8,567 nucleotides of DNA. Origin: UBA493 sp035655435. GTDB lineage: Archaea > Iainarchaeota > Iainarchaeia > Iainarchaeales > Iainarchaeaceae. The position numbers were made by a program, and so were the translations under genes. Below are positions 1-5,580 of the stretch, piece by piece (positions within the stretch are counted from its first letter, which is position 1; every line of letters starts with the position of its first letter). A model generated the notes under the pieces. The model saw nothing but the letters and a program-made list of their open reading frames with translations, was not told where the DNA came from and did no database searches. The stretch is from assembly GCA_035655435.1 (NCBI GenBank), contig DASRUN010000026.1:1-8567 (forward strand), read 5' to 3'.

Positions 1-1
1 A

Positions 2-292
2 GATTCTTTAACCGGAGAAAAAAAATATCAGTGCGGCGGCAACAACATCAGCGAACAGCAGTATTTTGCTCTTCCAACAAAAAGAGCAGCACAACCAAAT
101 CAGATTTTGCAGGGCAACGTTCCAGTTTATATTTACAGGAATGTTGACAACACAACACTGTTCATAATGAACGATGCAGCAAACAACTCCATGATCGTAA
201 AACTGTTCTTTGATATAGAAAATACACCCGATTATGAGTTAGTTTATTCAAACAAGGAAGTCAGGATTTTCAAACCCACTTTCCTGAACTAA
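2..292 (+). CDS. Membrane glycosyltransferase C-terminus, probably STT3/AglB oligosaccharyltransferase (5' partial)
   Basis: The frame is open from base 2 to the TAA at 290-292 and gives the last 96 residues of a protein whose start lies outside the window. The TTG at 107 is only an internal codon. The tail contains NNSMIVKLFF followed by DYELVYSNKEVRIFK. This pattern, a hydrophobic strand followed by a (F/Y)ELVYSN-x-x-V-(R/K)-(I/V)-(F/Y)-K ending, is what I expect at the C-terminus of archaeal AglB/STT3 and some related GT-C glycosyltransferases. Such a protein would transfer a lipid-linked glycan to Asn residues of secreted proteins on the outer face of the membrane. The next gene starts 15 bases downstream and makes the first lipid-linked sugar of the same pathway, which supports the call. 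The catalytic part, including WWDYG, is not in view, so another GT-C enzyme remains possible. Confidence 0.55.
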   Translation, partial: DSLTGEKKYQCGGNNISEQQYFALPTKRAAQPNQILQGNVPVYIYRNVDNTTLFIMNDAANNSMIVKLFFDIENTPDYELVYSNKEVRIFKPTFLN

Positions 293-307
293 AAAATTGG
301 TGTTATT

Positions 308-1306
308 GTGCAGGAAAAAGAACTTCTTTCTTTTGCGGGAATTTTTTTTGCCGCTTTTGGATTAACTTATTTTATCACTCCAATCCTAATAAGAAAAATG
401 TCCGAGCGCGGGCTCATTGGAAAGGACATGAACAAACTCCAAAAGCCGGAGGTTGCGGAACTCGGCGGAATTTCAATCCTCCTAGGAGTTTCTCTTGGAG
501 TTATAACTGCTTTATTCCTAACAACTTATTCAAATTTTTTAAACCTCGACCTCACAATCCTGTTGGCTTCTTTCCTCACAATTTTTTTTGTAGGATTTAT
601 AGGAGTTATAGACGATCTCATCGGTTGGAAAAAAGGAATTCGCCAATGGCAGCACGCGCTCTTTCCAATATTTGCAGCTCTCCCGCTCATGGCAATTCAA
701 GCGGGAACTGATTATCTTGTTCTTCCGTTCTTTGGCCCGGTTTCAATTGGAATTTTCTATTCGCTTATTTTAGTTCCGATAGGAGTTACCGGCGCATCAA
801 ATGCATTCAACATGCTTGCCGGATTCAACGGATTAGAAGCAGGCCTTGGAATAATAATTATTTCAACTCTTACTTTGATTGCCTTTTTAACCGGCCAAAC
901 CGAAGCAACAATATTGGGGTTGAGCATTATAGGCGCGCTCATTGCATTCATTTTTTACAATTGGTTTCCCGCAAAGGTTTTCGGCGGCGATTCCTTAACT
1001 CTAATGATCGGGGCAAGCATTGCGGTAATTTCAATTATAGGAAACATGGAAAAAATAGGAATAACTCTTATAGCGTTACATTGGATTGAATTATTGTTCA
1101 AGGCAAAGCACAAATTCCAAAGCGAAAATTTTGGGATTCCGCAAAAGGACGGCACACTAAAACCCGATCCAAGAGGGGGCTCTCTCACGCATTTTGTAAT
1201 GCGCCTACACTCTTTCACCGAAAAACAATTGGTGTTGGTTTTCCTCAGCATTCAGACATTAATCTCCATAACAGTTCTGCTGCTGTTCTCCTTTGCGCTT
1301 TTCTAA
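308..1306 (+). CDS. UDP-GlcNAc:dolichyl-phosphate GlcNAc-1-phosphate transferase-like (AglH/DPAGT1 type)
   Basis: This is a 332-residue polytopic membrane enzyme of the polyprenyl-phosphate N-acetylhexosamine-1-phosphate transferase family. Family members transfer GlcNAc-1-phosphate or a similar sugar from UDP-sugar to dolichyl phosphate, the first step of lipid-linked glycan synthesis. Visible landmarks are the first cytosolic loop GLIGKDMNKLQKPEVAELGG at residues 35-54, the Mg-binding DD pair at 102-103, NAFNMLAGFNGLEAG at 165-179, VFGGD at 224-228 and the cytosolic loop KPDPRGGSLTHF at 285-296. The NMLAGFNGLE form is the eukaryotic ALG7/DPAGT1 and archaeal AglH version rather than the bacterial MraY/WecA NxxNxxDG version. 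About ten hydrophobic helices are present and the length is normal. The start is the GTG at 308, with a GGTG ribosome-site-like element five bases before it. The 15-base gap after the upstream glycosyltransferase indicates a shared transcript. The exact sugar cannot be read from the sequence. Confidence 0.88.
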   Translation: MQEKELLSFAGIFFAAFGLTYFITPILIRKMSERGLIGKDMNKLQKPEVAELGGISILLGVSLGVITALFLTTYSNFLNLDLTILLASFLTIFFVGFIGVIDDLIGWKKGIRQWQHALFPIFAALPLMAIQAGTDYLVLPFFGPVSIGIFYSLILVPIGVTGASNAFNMLAGFNGLEAGLGIIIISTLTLIAFLTGQTEATILGLSIIGALIAFIFYNWFPAKVFGGDSLTLMIGASIAVISIIGNMEKIGITLIALHWIELLFKAKHKFQSENFGIPQKDGTLKPDPRGGSLTHFVMRLHSFTEKQLVLVFLSIQTLISITVLLLFSFALF

Positions 1307-1318
1307 TCGAATAATAGG

Positions 1319-1326
1319 TTTATATT
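1319..1326 (+). promoter_or_regulatory. Archaeal TATA box for the 1352 gene
   Basis: TTTATATT is preceded by a BRE-like AGG purine run. Its centre lies about 29 bases before the ATG at 1352, so the transcript would begin within a few bases of the start codon. The downstream gene would be nearly leaderless, with no need for a Shine-Dalgarno site. The element sits in the 45-base gap after the transferase gene. Confidence 0.6.
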
Positions 1327-1351
1327 TGTCAAAGCAATAAACTAAAAAGCC

Positions 1352-2179
1352 ATGAAAACCGGTTTAATCTTTCTTTCAATTATTCTCCTCGCGGCCTTTG
1401 CCCAATCCGAAATATCCTTTGACAACGTTTCAAACCAAGCCAATGAATTTTTCGGTCTTTCAAAAGAAGTGGCCTCCGCGGAAGTTATAACCTCACAGGA
1501 ACTTTCGCAATTAAAATCCGTGCAGGACATTGCAGGAAATATCCAAGGGGATCAGGTTTGCGTTTCTTTGGGCGAATTCAAAAACAATCCGGATTGGCAA
1601 CAAAGCATTAACGGCCAATCAATAACTTATTTTGGGGTTGATCCACAAGAACTGGATTTTTTTGTGATCTGTGAAGTCGGAAACAAGCTCGGTTCCGCAA
1701 TATCCTTTTTTCCGAACAACAAAATCAAGCCTGAATATGCGTCCAATTGCCCGCAGATAAACCCAGCCAACAAAAACCTTGCATGCCTTGTGGTTCTCAA
1801 CAAATTTGTTTCAAAAGAAAACTCAGGGGATAATGTTTCAATCCAGCTTTTTTTCCTCTATGCTTTTGTGCTCCTGATCCCATTTTTATTCATGTTCAGA
1901 GCAAAGAACATTAATCTCAAAGTTTTCAATTTCATAAAAGTGGTTTTCCTCATAATGATTTTCACCGTGTTTTATTTCATCAGCCTCGCGATTTCAGCAT
2001 TGAATATTGTAATGCTGCTTTTCTTTTTCTTTGTGCAAATAAATCTCTCCATAGCTCCGCTCATCCTCGGAATTGCGGATGAAGAAACATCCTCCACAAA
2101 ACTCGTGATGAAAATCATCCTCGTTCTCGAAGTAATAGGTTTGATTGCTTCAATAATTTTGATTTCGCCGTTGTTGTGA
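1352..2179 (+). CDS. Uncharacterised secreted/membrane protein with Cys-containing ectodomain and four C-terminal helices
   Basis: I do not recognise the family of this 275-residue protein. The first 18 residues (MKTGLIFLSIILLAAFAQS) form a typical signal peptide. Residues 20-163 are a soluble, presumably extracytoplasmic domain with four cysteines (70, 107, 133, 145) that could form two disulfides. Four hydrophobic stretches follow at about 165-182, 195-213, 215-242 and 251-273. The arrangement of signal peptide, ectodomain and C-terminal four-helix bundle is regular and argues for a real protein. The ATG is fixed by the TATA box about 29 bases upstream. It follows two N-glycosylation genes on the same strand, but its own promoter means that a functional link is only suggested by position. 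Codon use and base composition look like those of the upstream genes. Confidence 0.8.
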   Translation: MKTGLIFLSIILLAAFAQSEISFDNVSNQANEFFGLSKEVASAEVITSQELSQLKSVQDIAGNIQGDQVCVSLGEFKNNPDWQQSINGQSITYFGVDPQELDFFVICEVGNKLGSAISFFPNNKIKPEYASNCPQINPANKNLACLVVLNKFVSKENSGDNVSIQLFFLYAFVLLIPFLFMFRAKNINLKVFNFIKVVFLIMIFTVFYFISLAISALNIVMLLFFFFVQINLSIAPLILGIADEETSSTKLVMKIILVLEVIGLIASIILISPLL

Positions 2180-2190
2180 TTTTTTTACAA
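2180..2190 (+). terminator. T-rich terminator after the 1352 gene
   Basis: A run of seven T at 2182-2188 begins three bases after the TGA stop. Archaeal RNA polymerase commonly stops at such runs without needing a hairpin. The next gene converges from the other strand, so a stop here is expected. The whole 2180-2235 gap is AT-rich and shows no further feature. Confidence 0.45.
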
Positions 2191-2235
2191 ATATGTGATC
2201 TGCTATTATTTATTTTAATATCAAAAAGTTTAGAT

Positions 2236-2928
2236 CTATACTTTCTCAAAATAGTATACTCTTAAATCGACCAATGGTTGACTTTTGAGTTTGTGCTTTT
2301 TGACATCAATTATTTTGAAAAGGGATTCTGGTATTTCAACATCTGTTTCAGACGTAAAAAGAAGCCGACCTCCTTTTCTGAGTATTCTGTGTGCTTCGTT
2401 AAGTGCTCTTGTTTTATCATTGGTATTTCCGATTCCTAGATTCGAATGAATAAAGTCAACTGATTCAGGTTTGAATACTCGTGATAGCTGTTCTGCATGG
2501 GCAACATGGAATTCAACGTTATCACGATATTTTTCCCAATCAGAAATCCATTTTGTTCCCGTTGCCATAACTTTTATTTTCCCGCCTATTTTTTGTAATC
2601 TATTCAATGCAAGATCATTTGCAGCAGTTCCTCCTCCGCATCCTACTTCCAATACAACGTAATTATTCTCTCTCTTTTGTCGGTGATATTCTATGTCTCT
2701 AATAAAGTCTCTGTTGTAATAAGCCACTATAAGTTGATTCAAATGCGCGTTGGAACTAACTCCATAGCTCGGCTCTGTTAAGGTTGGGTTAGCTATTCTT
2801 CTGTCGCGTTCTCTTGCACTCCGCAATTGATCATTTAAGGCAAATCTTTTTTCAGCTTCTGAACTGCCAAACGATTTTATTGAATTTGCTTTAGCACGTT
2901 CGGCAAGAGTCGGGTTGCTTTTCTTCAT
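2236..2928 (-). CDS. Class I SAM-dependent methyltransferase
   Basis: The 230-residue product has a Rossmann-fold methyltransferase core from about residue 88. Motif I is VVLEVGCGGG at 91-100, which binds S-adenosylmethionine. The post-I strand is KIKVMATGTKW at 117-127. The motif IV region is ESVDFIHSNLGIGN at 155-168, followed by ALNEAHRILRKGGRLLFTS at 175-193, the usual motif VI Gly-Gly turn. The substrate cannot be assigned. Residues 1-87 are basic, helical and carry a short repeat (NPTLAE at 5-10, NPTLTE at 47-52) of unknown role. The ATG at 2928 lies close to the predicted transcript start. The gene abuts repeat R1 and may flank the cassette zone as the ancestral neighbour of the 5S gene, or may itself be a recent arrival; no fourth repeat copy was found on its far side. 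Confidence 0.85.
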   Translation of the reverse strand: MKKSNPTLAERAKANSIKSFGSSEAEKRFALNDQLRSARERDRRIANPTLTEPSYGVSSNAHLNQLIVAYYNRDFIRDIEYHRQKRENNYVVLEVGCGGGTAANDLALNRLQKIGGKIKVMATGTKWISDWEKYRDNVEFHVAHAEQLSRVFKPESVDFIHSNLGIGNTNDKTRALNEAHRILRKGGRLLFTSETDVEIPESLFKIIDVKKHKLKSQPLVDLRVYYFEKV

Positions 2929-2952
2929 AAAATTAATTGTAGTGAAGAAGTA

Positions 2953-2960
2953 GTATATAA
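2953..2960 (-). promoter_or_regulatory. TATA box of the methyltransferase gene
   Basis: On the minus strand this reads TTATATAC in an AT-rich stretch. Its centre is about 29 bases before the ATG at 2928, which predicts an almost leaderless transcript. The surrounding run is so AT-rich that the exact box is uncertain. Confidence 0.45.
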
Positions 2961-2985
2961 TATTAAATTTTTAAAAAATTAGAAA

Positions 2986-3001
2986 AAGTGACTAGCAGCG
3001 T
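2986..3001. repeat. 5S-end repeat copy R1 (distal, one mismatch)
   Basis: AAGTGACTAGCAGCGT matches the repeat that spans the 3' end of the 5S rRNA gene in 15 of 16 positions (C for T at position 7). With flanks, R1 (2981-3002) and R2 (4722-4743) match at 20 of 22 positions. On the minus strand R1 reads like the last bases of 5S rRNA followed directly by CACTTTTTC and further T runs, a plausible terminator. This suggests that R1 carries the original downstream flank of the 5S gene, pushed away by insertions. It marks the outer limit of the cassette zone. Confidence 0.8.
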
Positions 3002-3022
3002 TTATCAAGGCTCTTATTTAGG

Positions 3023-3073
3023 GCTATTTAGTAGTAAATTTCTATTTTTTGATGAATTTTGATGCTAAATAGC
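3023..3073. promoter_or_regulatory. Operator-like inverted repeat upstream of fic
   Basis: GCTATTTAG at 3023-3031 is matched exactly by its reverse complement CTAAATAGC at 3065-3073, with a 33-base spacer, just upstream of the TATA element at 3078. In addition TAGTAGTAAATTTC at 3029-3042 recurs as TGGTGGTAAATTTC at 3091-3104 (12 of 14), between the TATA element and the start codon. Two paired elements bracketing the core promoter look like binding sites for a repressor. The winged-helix N-terminus of the Fic protein is the obvious candidate, which would make this autoregulation. That assignment is inference. Confidence 0.45.
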
Positions 3074-3077
3074 ACTC

Positions 3078-3085
3078 TTTTTATA
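3078..3085 (+). promoter_or_regulatory. TATA element of fic
   Basis: TTTTTATA is centred 26 bases before the ATG at 3108, so transcription should begin at or next to that ATG. This supports ATG 3108 over the in-frame TTG at 3090, which would lie upstream of the transcript start. Confidence 0.5.
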
Positions 3086-3107
3086 GTTTTTGGTGGTAAA
3101 TTTCAAC

Positions 3108-4331
3108 ATGGTTTCAAAGTATGATTTGCTTTATTCGGTTTTTCTAAATGATGGCTTGGCCGCCTCGGAATTGCTCAAAAAACTTGGCAAAACGCCGTAT
3201 GAATATGATGCCTTTTATAAGCGGCTCAAGCAGCTTGCAAAGGAGGGGTTTCTTAATGTTGAAGAAAAAAAGTACTTTTTACAAAAAACTGAAAAATCAA
3301 TGAAGCTTATACGGGTGCTTGATTTCTGTGTGAGAAATGCGATTGATTGCAATGAGCTATTTTTGGACAAAACTGTTGAATTCATCAAGATAGGGCTGAA
3401 AAAAAAACATGTCAGTGGTGAACATTTCAACAGCAAAACAATCGCGAGAATTTCAAGCTTCCTATCAAAACACGGCTTTCTTCTACTAGATTCCCGGAAA
3501 CCGTTTTCCGGAACACTCATATACTCGGATTTCCTAAAGAATGTCGTAGAATTGTCCAAAGGAGAAGCCCAAATAAATCGCAAAAATATATTTGAAGGTG
3601 TGGATGAGGAAAACCTGAATATCAAAATAGATTCTGAGTTTGCAAAATTCAGGAAGTCACCAAAGCACATAAGCATTGACGATGAAATACAGTTTATCCA
3701 CCGCAGCTTGTCGCTTGAAGGCAATACAATGACCTTGTCAGAAACCGCGAAGCTCATAAAGCAAAATATCCCTCCAAAAAACAGGACTTTCCAGGAAATG
3801 CAGGAAACAACAGATTACAAGAAGGCGCTTGATATGCTAATTAAGGTCAAAAACCACCTCGACTTGCAGAAAATTCTTGAGTTCCATGCAAAGGCAATGA
3901 ACTGGATTGAAGCCGGAGCCGGAGAGCTGAGGATACAAAATGTCGCGATAAAAGGAAACCCAGAATTCAAGACTGCCGATTGGAAAGATTTGCCAAGAAG
4001 ACTTGAAGATTTATTCGAATATTATAGGCAAAACATTCAGAAAAAAATGAAGCCGCACGAAATTGTTGATTTTGCGGCATACCTTCATAGCGAATTCCAG
4101 AGAATACACCCTTTCATAGATGGAAACTCAAGGACCTCCAGAGCAATATTTGCCCATACACTAATGCTCAAAGGTTTTCCCCTCATAACATTTCCCGCAG
4201 GATTTGTGCAACAATACATGGAACTGACAAAACTATCAAAAAGCAGGAATGACAGGCATTTCACGATTTTCATGAAACAACTGGTTCTGCATTCATTAAA
4301 GAACACGAACCGGAAAATGAAATATGCATGA
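3108..4331 (+). CDS. Fic-domain protein (probable AMP transferase) with winged-helix N-terminus
   Basis: The product is 407 residues from ATG 3108; a TTG at 3090 would add six. Residues 1-60 look like a winged helix (ASELLKKLGKTPYEYDAFYK, then RLKQLAKEGFL and a basic wing). Residues 61-185 form a middle region I cannot assign. The Fic domain follows, with SLSLEGN at 200-206 matching the (S/T)xxxE(G/N) inhibitory motif of self-inhibited Fic proteins. GAGELRIQNVAIKG at 269-283 is the flap region that binds target proteins. HPFIDGNSRTSR at 334-345 is the catalytic loop, with the catalytic His first. The usual GNGR is GNSR here, which may change nucleotide handling. Fic enzymes usually attach AMP to a hydroxyl of a target protein, and many act as toxins or stress regulators. 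The gene is the main cargo of cassette 1. The Fic family assignment is firm; AMP transfer and target are inferred. Confidence 0.9.
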   Translation: MVSKYDLLYSVFLNDGLAASELLKKLGKTPYEYDAFYKRLKQLAKEGFLNVEEKKYFLQKTEKSMKLIRVLDFCVRNAIDCNELFLDKTVEFIKIGLKKKHVSGEHFNSKTIARISSFLSKHGFLLLDSRKPFSGTLIYSDFLKNVVELSKGEAQINRKNIFEGVDEENLNIKIDSEFAKFRKSPKHISIDDEIQFIHRSLSLEGNTMTLSETAKLIKQNIPPKNRTFQEMQETTDYKKALDMLIKVKNHLDLQKILEFHAKAMNWIEAGAGELRIQNVAIKGNPEFKTADWKDLPRRLEDLFEYYRQNIQKKMKPHEIVDFAAYLHSEFQRIHPFIDGNSRTSRAIFAHTLMLKGFPLITFPAGFVQQYMELTKLSKSRNDRHFTIFMKQLVLHSLKNTNRKMKYA

Positions 4332-4441
4332 ATATGGCAAAACTGAGCCAAAAGCGCGACGACAAAAAGTTTGCGCTCTTAATGAAAGTGATTGTGTTGG
4401 AGAACCTGAAAATGGCAATTAAGAAATTGGAATATGAATAA
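4328..4441 (+). CDS. Small ORF (37 aa) overlapping the fic stop
   Basis: The ATG overlaps the fic TGA as ATGA, a classic arrangement for translational coupling. The 37-residue product begins MNMAKLSQKRDDKKFALLMK and ends AIKKLEYE. It is basic and probably one or two amphipathic helices. I recognise no family. A partner or regulator of Fic is possible from position alone. It could equally be a decayed reading frame, since it is short and has no homology I can name. Confidence 0.4.
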   Translation: MNMAKLSQKRDDKKFALLMKVIVLENLKMAIKKLEYE

Positions 4442-4456
4442 GATAAATGTGATGTC

Positions 4457-4657
4457 ATGTCAGCTTACGATGAATTCAAAGGGAAAGTCAGGCTGATTCT
4501 GGACGGCGGGAAGAGAGCGCAAATTGCGCGCAGCCACGCTGTCTGTGAAATACAGAATTCAATTGCTGATTTGAAAATCGGTGATATTGTTGTGTGCAAT
4601 TCTTTTACAACACTAAGAAAATTTGACGAACACCAGAAAAATCTGAAAAATTTCTGA
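4457..4657 (+). CDS. Small uncharacterised protein (66 aa) in cassette 1
   Basis: The ORF begins 15 bases after the 37-codon ORF and could belong to the fic transcript. Its product starts MSAYDEFKGKVRLILDGGKR and includes AHAVCEIQ-like and LKIGDIVVCNSF segments; the last, with 'IGDIVV', resembles a beta-strand of a small beta-barrel. No strong Shine-Dalgarno site precedes the ATG. Family unknown. Third place in a possible fic operon and clean codon use favour a real gene, but an overlapping minus-strand frame is of similar length, so I keep confidence moderate. Confidence 0.5.
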   Translation: MSAYDEFKGKVRLILDGGKRAQIARSHAVCEIQNSIADLKIGDIVVCNSFTTLRKFDEHQKNLKNF

Positions 4658-4679
4658 TTTTGAAAACCGTTCCCGTAAA

Positions 4680-4715
4680 CCAATAAAAAAGCGCCAAAAG
4701 TTCACAGATTATTGG
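4680..4715. repeat. Short inverted repeat at the right end of cassette 1
   Basis: CCAATAA at 4680-4686 is the exact reverse complement of TTATTGG at 4709-4715, with a 22-base loop. It ends 11 bases before repeat R2. It might be a weak transcript-end hairpin for the fic operon or part of an element end. With seven pairs it could be chance. Confidence 0.3.
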
Positions 4716-4726
4716 CACAAGAGTAA

Positions 4727-4742
4727 AAGTGATTAGCAGCGT
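4727..4742. repeat. 5S-end repeat copy R2 (between the cassettes)
   Basis: AAGTGATTAGCAGCGT is identical over 16 bases to the copy at the 5S rRNA 3' end. It separates cassette 1 from cassette 2. GCACAAG occurs on both sides of it (4715-4721 and 4744-4750) in direct orientation, which may be a trace of the junction. Its perfect match to R3, while R1 has one change, fits a younger age. Confidence 0.85.
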
Positions 4743-4785
4743 TGCACAAGTTTGCTGACTTTTTATTATGTAGAAAATCATAAGG

Positions 4786-4793
4786 TTTAAATA
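4786..4793 (+). promoter_or_regulatory. TATA box of the NYN gene
   Basis: TTTAAATA is preceded by AAGG, a BRE-like element. A start about 25-28 bases downstream falls near 4814-4818, just before the leader hairpin. The RNA would have a leader of about 40 bases, unlike the near-leaderless transcripts predicted elsewhere in this window. Confidence 0.65.
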
Positions 4794-4824
4794 CATGATT
4801 TTGCATATTTAGTACTATTGCATC

Positions 4825-4850
4825 CCCGAGTTTGCTTCGGCAACCTCGGG
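4825..4850 (+). promoter_or_regulatory. UUCG-capped leader hairpin before the NYN gene
   Basis: CCCGAG at 4825-4830 pairs with CTCGGG at 4845-4850. After one T-C mismatch, TTGC at 4832-4835 pairs with GCAA at 4840-4843 around a TTCG tetraloop at 4836-4839, closed by C-G. The stem is followed by CTTATTTTT and then the ATG at 4860. It looks like an intrinsic terminator or a translation-control stem at the very 5' end of the mRNA. It could protect the transcript, attenuate it, or be the substrate by which the NYN nuclease cleaves its own message; none of these is shown. Confidence 0.6.
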
Positions 4851-4859
4851 CTTATTTTT

Positions 4860-5483
4860 ATGCTAAAGAAAACATTTGTTTTTATAGACAGTTCAAATCT
4901 TTACCATGGTTTGAAAGTCAATAAACTATATACTTATTTTGATTATAAATGGCTATTTGAAGAACTCTCAAAAAAATTCGATATTCAAAGAGTGTTCTTT
5001 TATGATGCGATCAAAGACCGAATTATTGAGCCGGAGCAATATGCCCGACAACAAAAATTTCTTGAGAGTTTAAAGAAAAAAATTTCGCCTTTAACGATTA
5101 GGCAAAGAAAACTTCGGTATATTAAAGTTGATATTAGAATTGAAAAAATAAAAGAAAAACCAAAATATAAAGAACACAAAACCCTGCTTGAAAGTTTTTT
5201 AATAGAATCAGGGTTGCAAAAATTATCAAAAGAAAAAGGCATAGATATATTGCTCGTAACTGATTTGATTAAAGGTGCGTTTCAAAATAAATATGAAATA
5301 GCATTATTAGTGACTGGGGATGCAGATTTTGTACCGGCAGTAGAATTGGCACAAACATTAAACAAGGAAATAATTAATGTCCATTGTTATGCGGGGAGTT
5401 CCAGTGAACTAAGAAACATATGTGACTCTCACATTCAAATTGACGTTGATGGAAAATACAAGTGTATCTTGAAATATTATTAA
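4860..5483 (+). CDS. NYN-domain (LabA/DUF88-like) PIN-fold ribonuclease candidate
   Basis: The product is 207 residues from ATG 4860. An in-frame TTG at 4818 would translate through the leader hairpin and is less likely. Conserved NYN features are FVFIDSSNLYHG at 6-17 with Asp10 and Asn13, KGIDILLVTD at 126-135 with Asp129 and Asp135, and LVTGDADFVPAV at 150-161 with Asp154 and Asp156. These acidic residues form the metal site of the PIN-like fold, which cuts RNA in characterised relatives. Residues 60-110 are a Lys/Glu-rich helical insert that may bind nucleic acid. Length is normal for the family. It is the only gene in cassette 2, with its own promoter. Stand-alone NYN proteins in accessory DNA are often suspected toxins or defence nucleases; that role is inferred. 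Confidence 0.88.
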   Translation: MLKKTFVFIDSSNLYHGLKVNKLYTYFDYKWLFEELSKKFDIQRVFFYDAIKDRIIEPEQYARQQKFLESLKKKISPLTIRQRKLRYIKVDIRIEKIKEKPKYKEHKTLLESFLIESGLQKLSKEKGIDILLVTDLIKGAFQNKYEIALLVTGDADFVPAVELAQTLNKEIINVHCYAGSSSELRNICDSHIQIDVDGKYKCILKYY

Positions 5484-5561
5484 TTCAAGAGTTTATGGGG
5501 CGTGCTCAAATTTATGGGGTTATAGAAAATAGTCGTCATTAAACAACGAATAAAAGGTGAT

Positions 5562-5580
5562 TAATAAGATAAAAAATTAA
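5562..5580 (-). terminator. T-rich stop after the 5S rRNA gene
   Basis: On the minus strand the sequence directly after the 5S 3' end reads CACTTAATTTTTTATC. The six-T run at 5571-5576 is a likely termination signal. It is supplied by the tail of cassette 2, whereas R1 carries a stronger T-rich flank that may be the older one. Confidence 0.45.

Larger units (their letters stand above)
3002..4726 (+). mobile_element. Cassette 1: Fic-carrying insertion between repeats R1 and R2
   Basis: This segment lies between two direct copies of the 5S-end repeat, 1741 bases apart copy to copy. It holds a promoter with an operator-like repeat pair, the fic gene, a 37-codon ORF overlapping the fic stop, a possible 66-codon gene and a short AT-rich tail. 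No integrase, transposase, Cas1-like or recombinase gene is present, and no long terminal inverted repeats were found. The interpretation as an integrated cargo-only cassette rests on the flanking repeats and the repeated plan in the next segment. The 16-bp direct repeats could be target-site duplications or recombination sites. Confidence 0.6.
4743..5578 (+). mobile_element. Cassette 2: NYN-nuclease insertion between repeats R2 and R3
   Basis: The segment is bounded by identical 16-bp repeats whose starts are 852 bases apart. It contains one promoter, a leader hairpin, one gene and a 95-base AT-rich tail. The plan copies that of cassette 1: repeat, promoter within about 80 bases, gene on the + strand, next repeat. 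It carries no mobility gene. In the tail TTTATGGGG occurs twice (5492-5500, 5511-5519), and GTGATTA, the core of the repeat, recurs at 5557-5563, of unknown meaning. Confidence 0.6.

Noticed and set aside
955..1251. Minus-strand ORF inside the transferase gene
   Set aside because: It is an antisense shadow of conserved PNPT motifs, with no recognisable domain.
2188..2204. A fourth repeat copy (GTGATCTGCTAT) beyond the methyltransferase
   Set aside because: It matches only GTGAT in one orientation and a poor 7 of 9 in the other, no better than chance in AT-rich DNA.
3215..3757. 180-residue minus-strand ORF inside fic
   Set aside because: It lies wholly within the well-supported fic gene, is Ser/Phe/Cys-rich as expected of an antisense shadow, and has no family motif.
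4465..4683. Minus-strand ORF opposite the 66-codon ORF
   Set aside because: Lengths are similar, but the + frame fits the cassette operon and gives a more protein-like composition; the minus product is Phe/Ser/Cys-rich like other shadows.
4727..4742. Repeats as integron attC sites
   Set aside because: No GTTRRRY/RYYYAAC core, no imperfect palindromic site around the repeat, no intI, and the cassette genes have their own promoters.
2986..4742. R1 and R2 as pseudogene copies of the whole 5S gene
   Set aside because: Similarity stops after the last 12 bases of 5S; the rest of the 5S sequence is absent at both places.
4818..4859. TTG at 4818 as the NYN start
   Set aside because: It would translate the leader hairpin into residues with no place in the NYN fold; the conserved domain begins right after ATG 4860.
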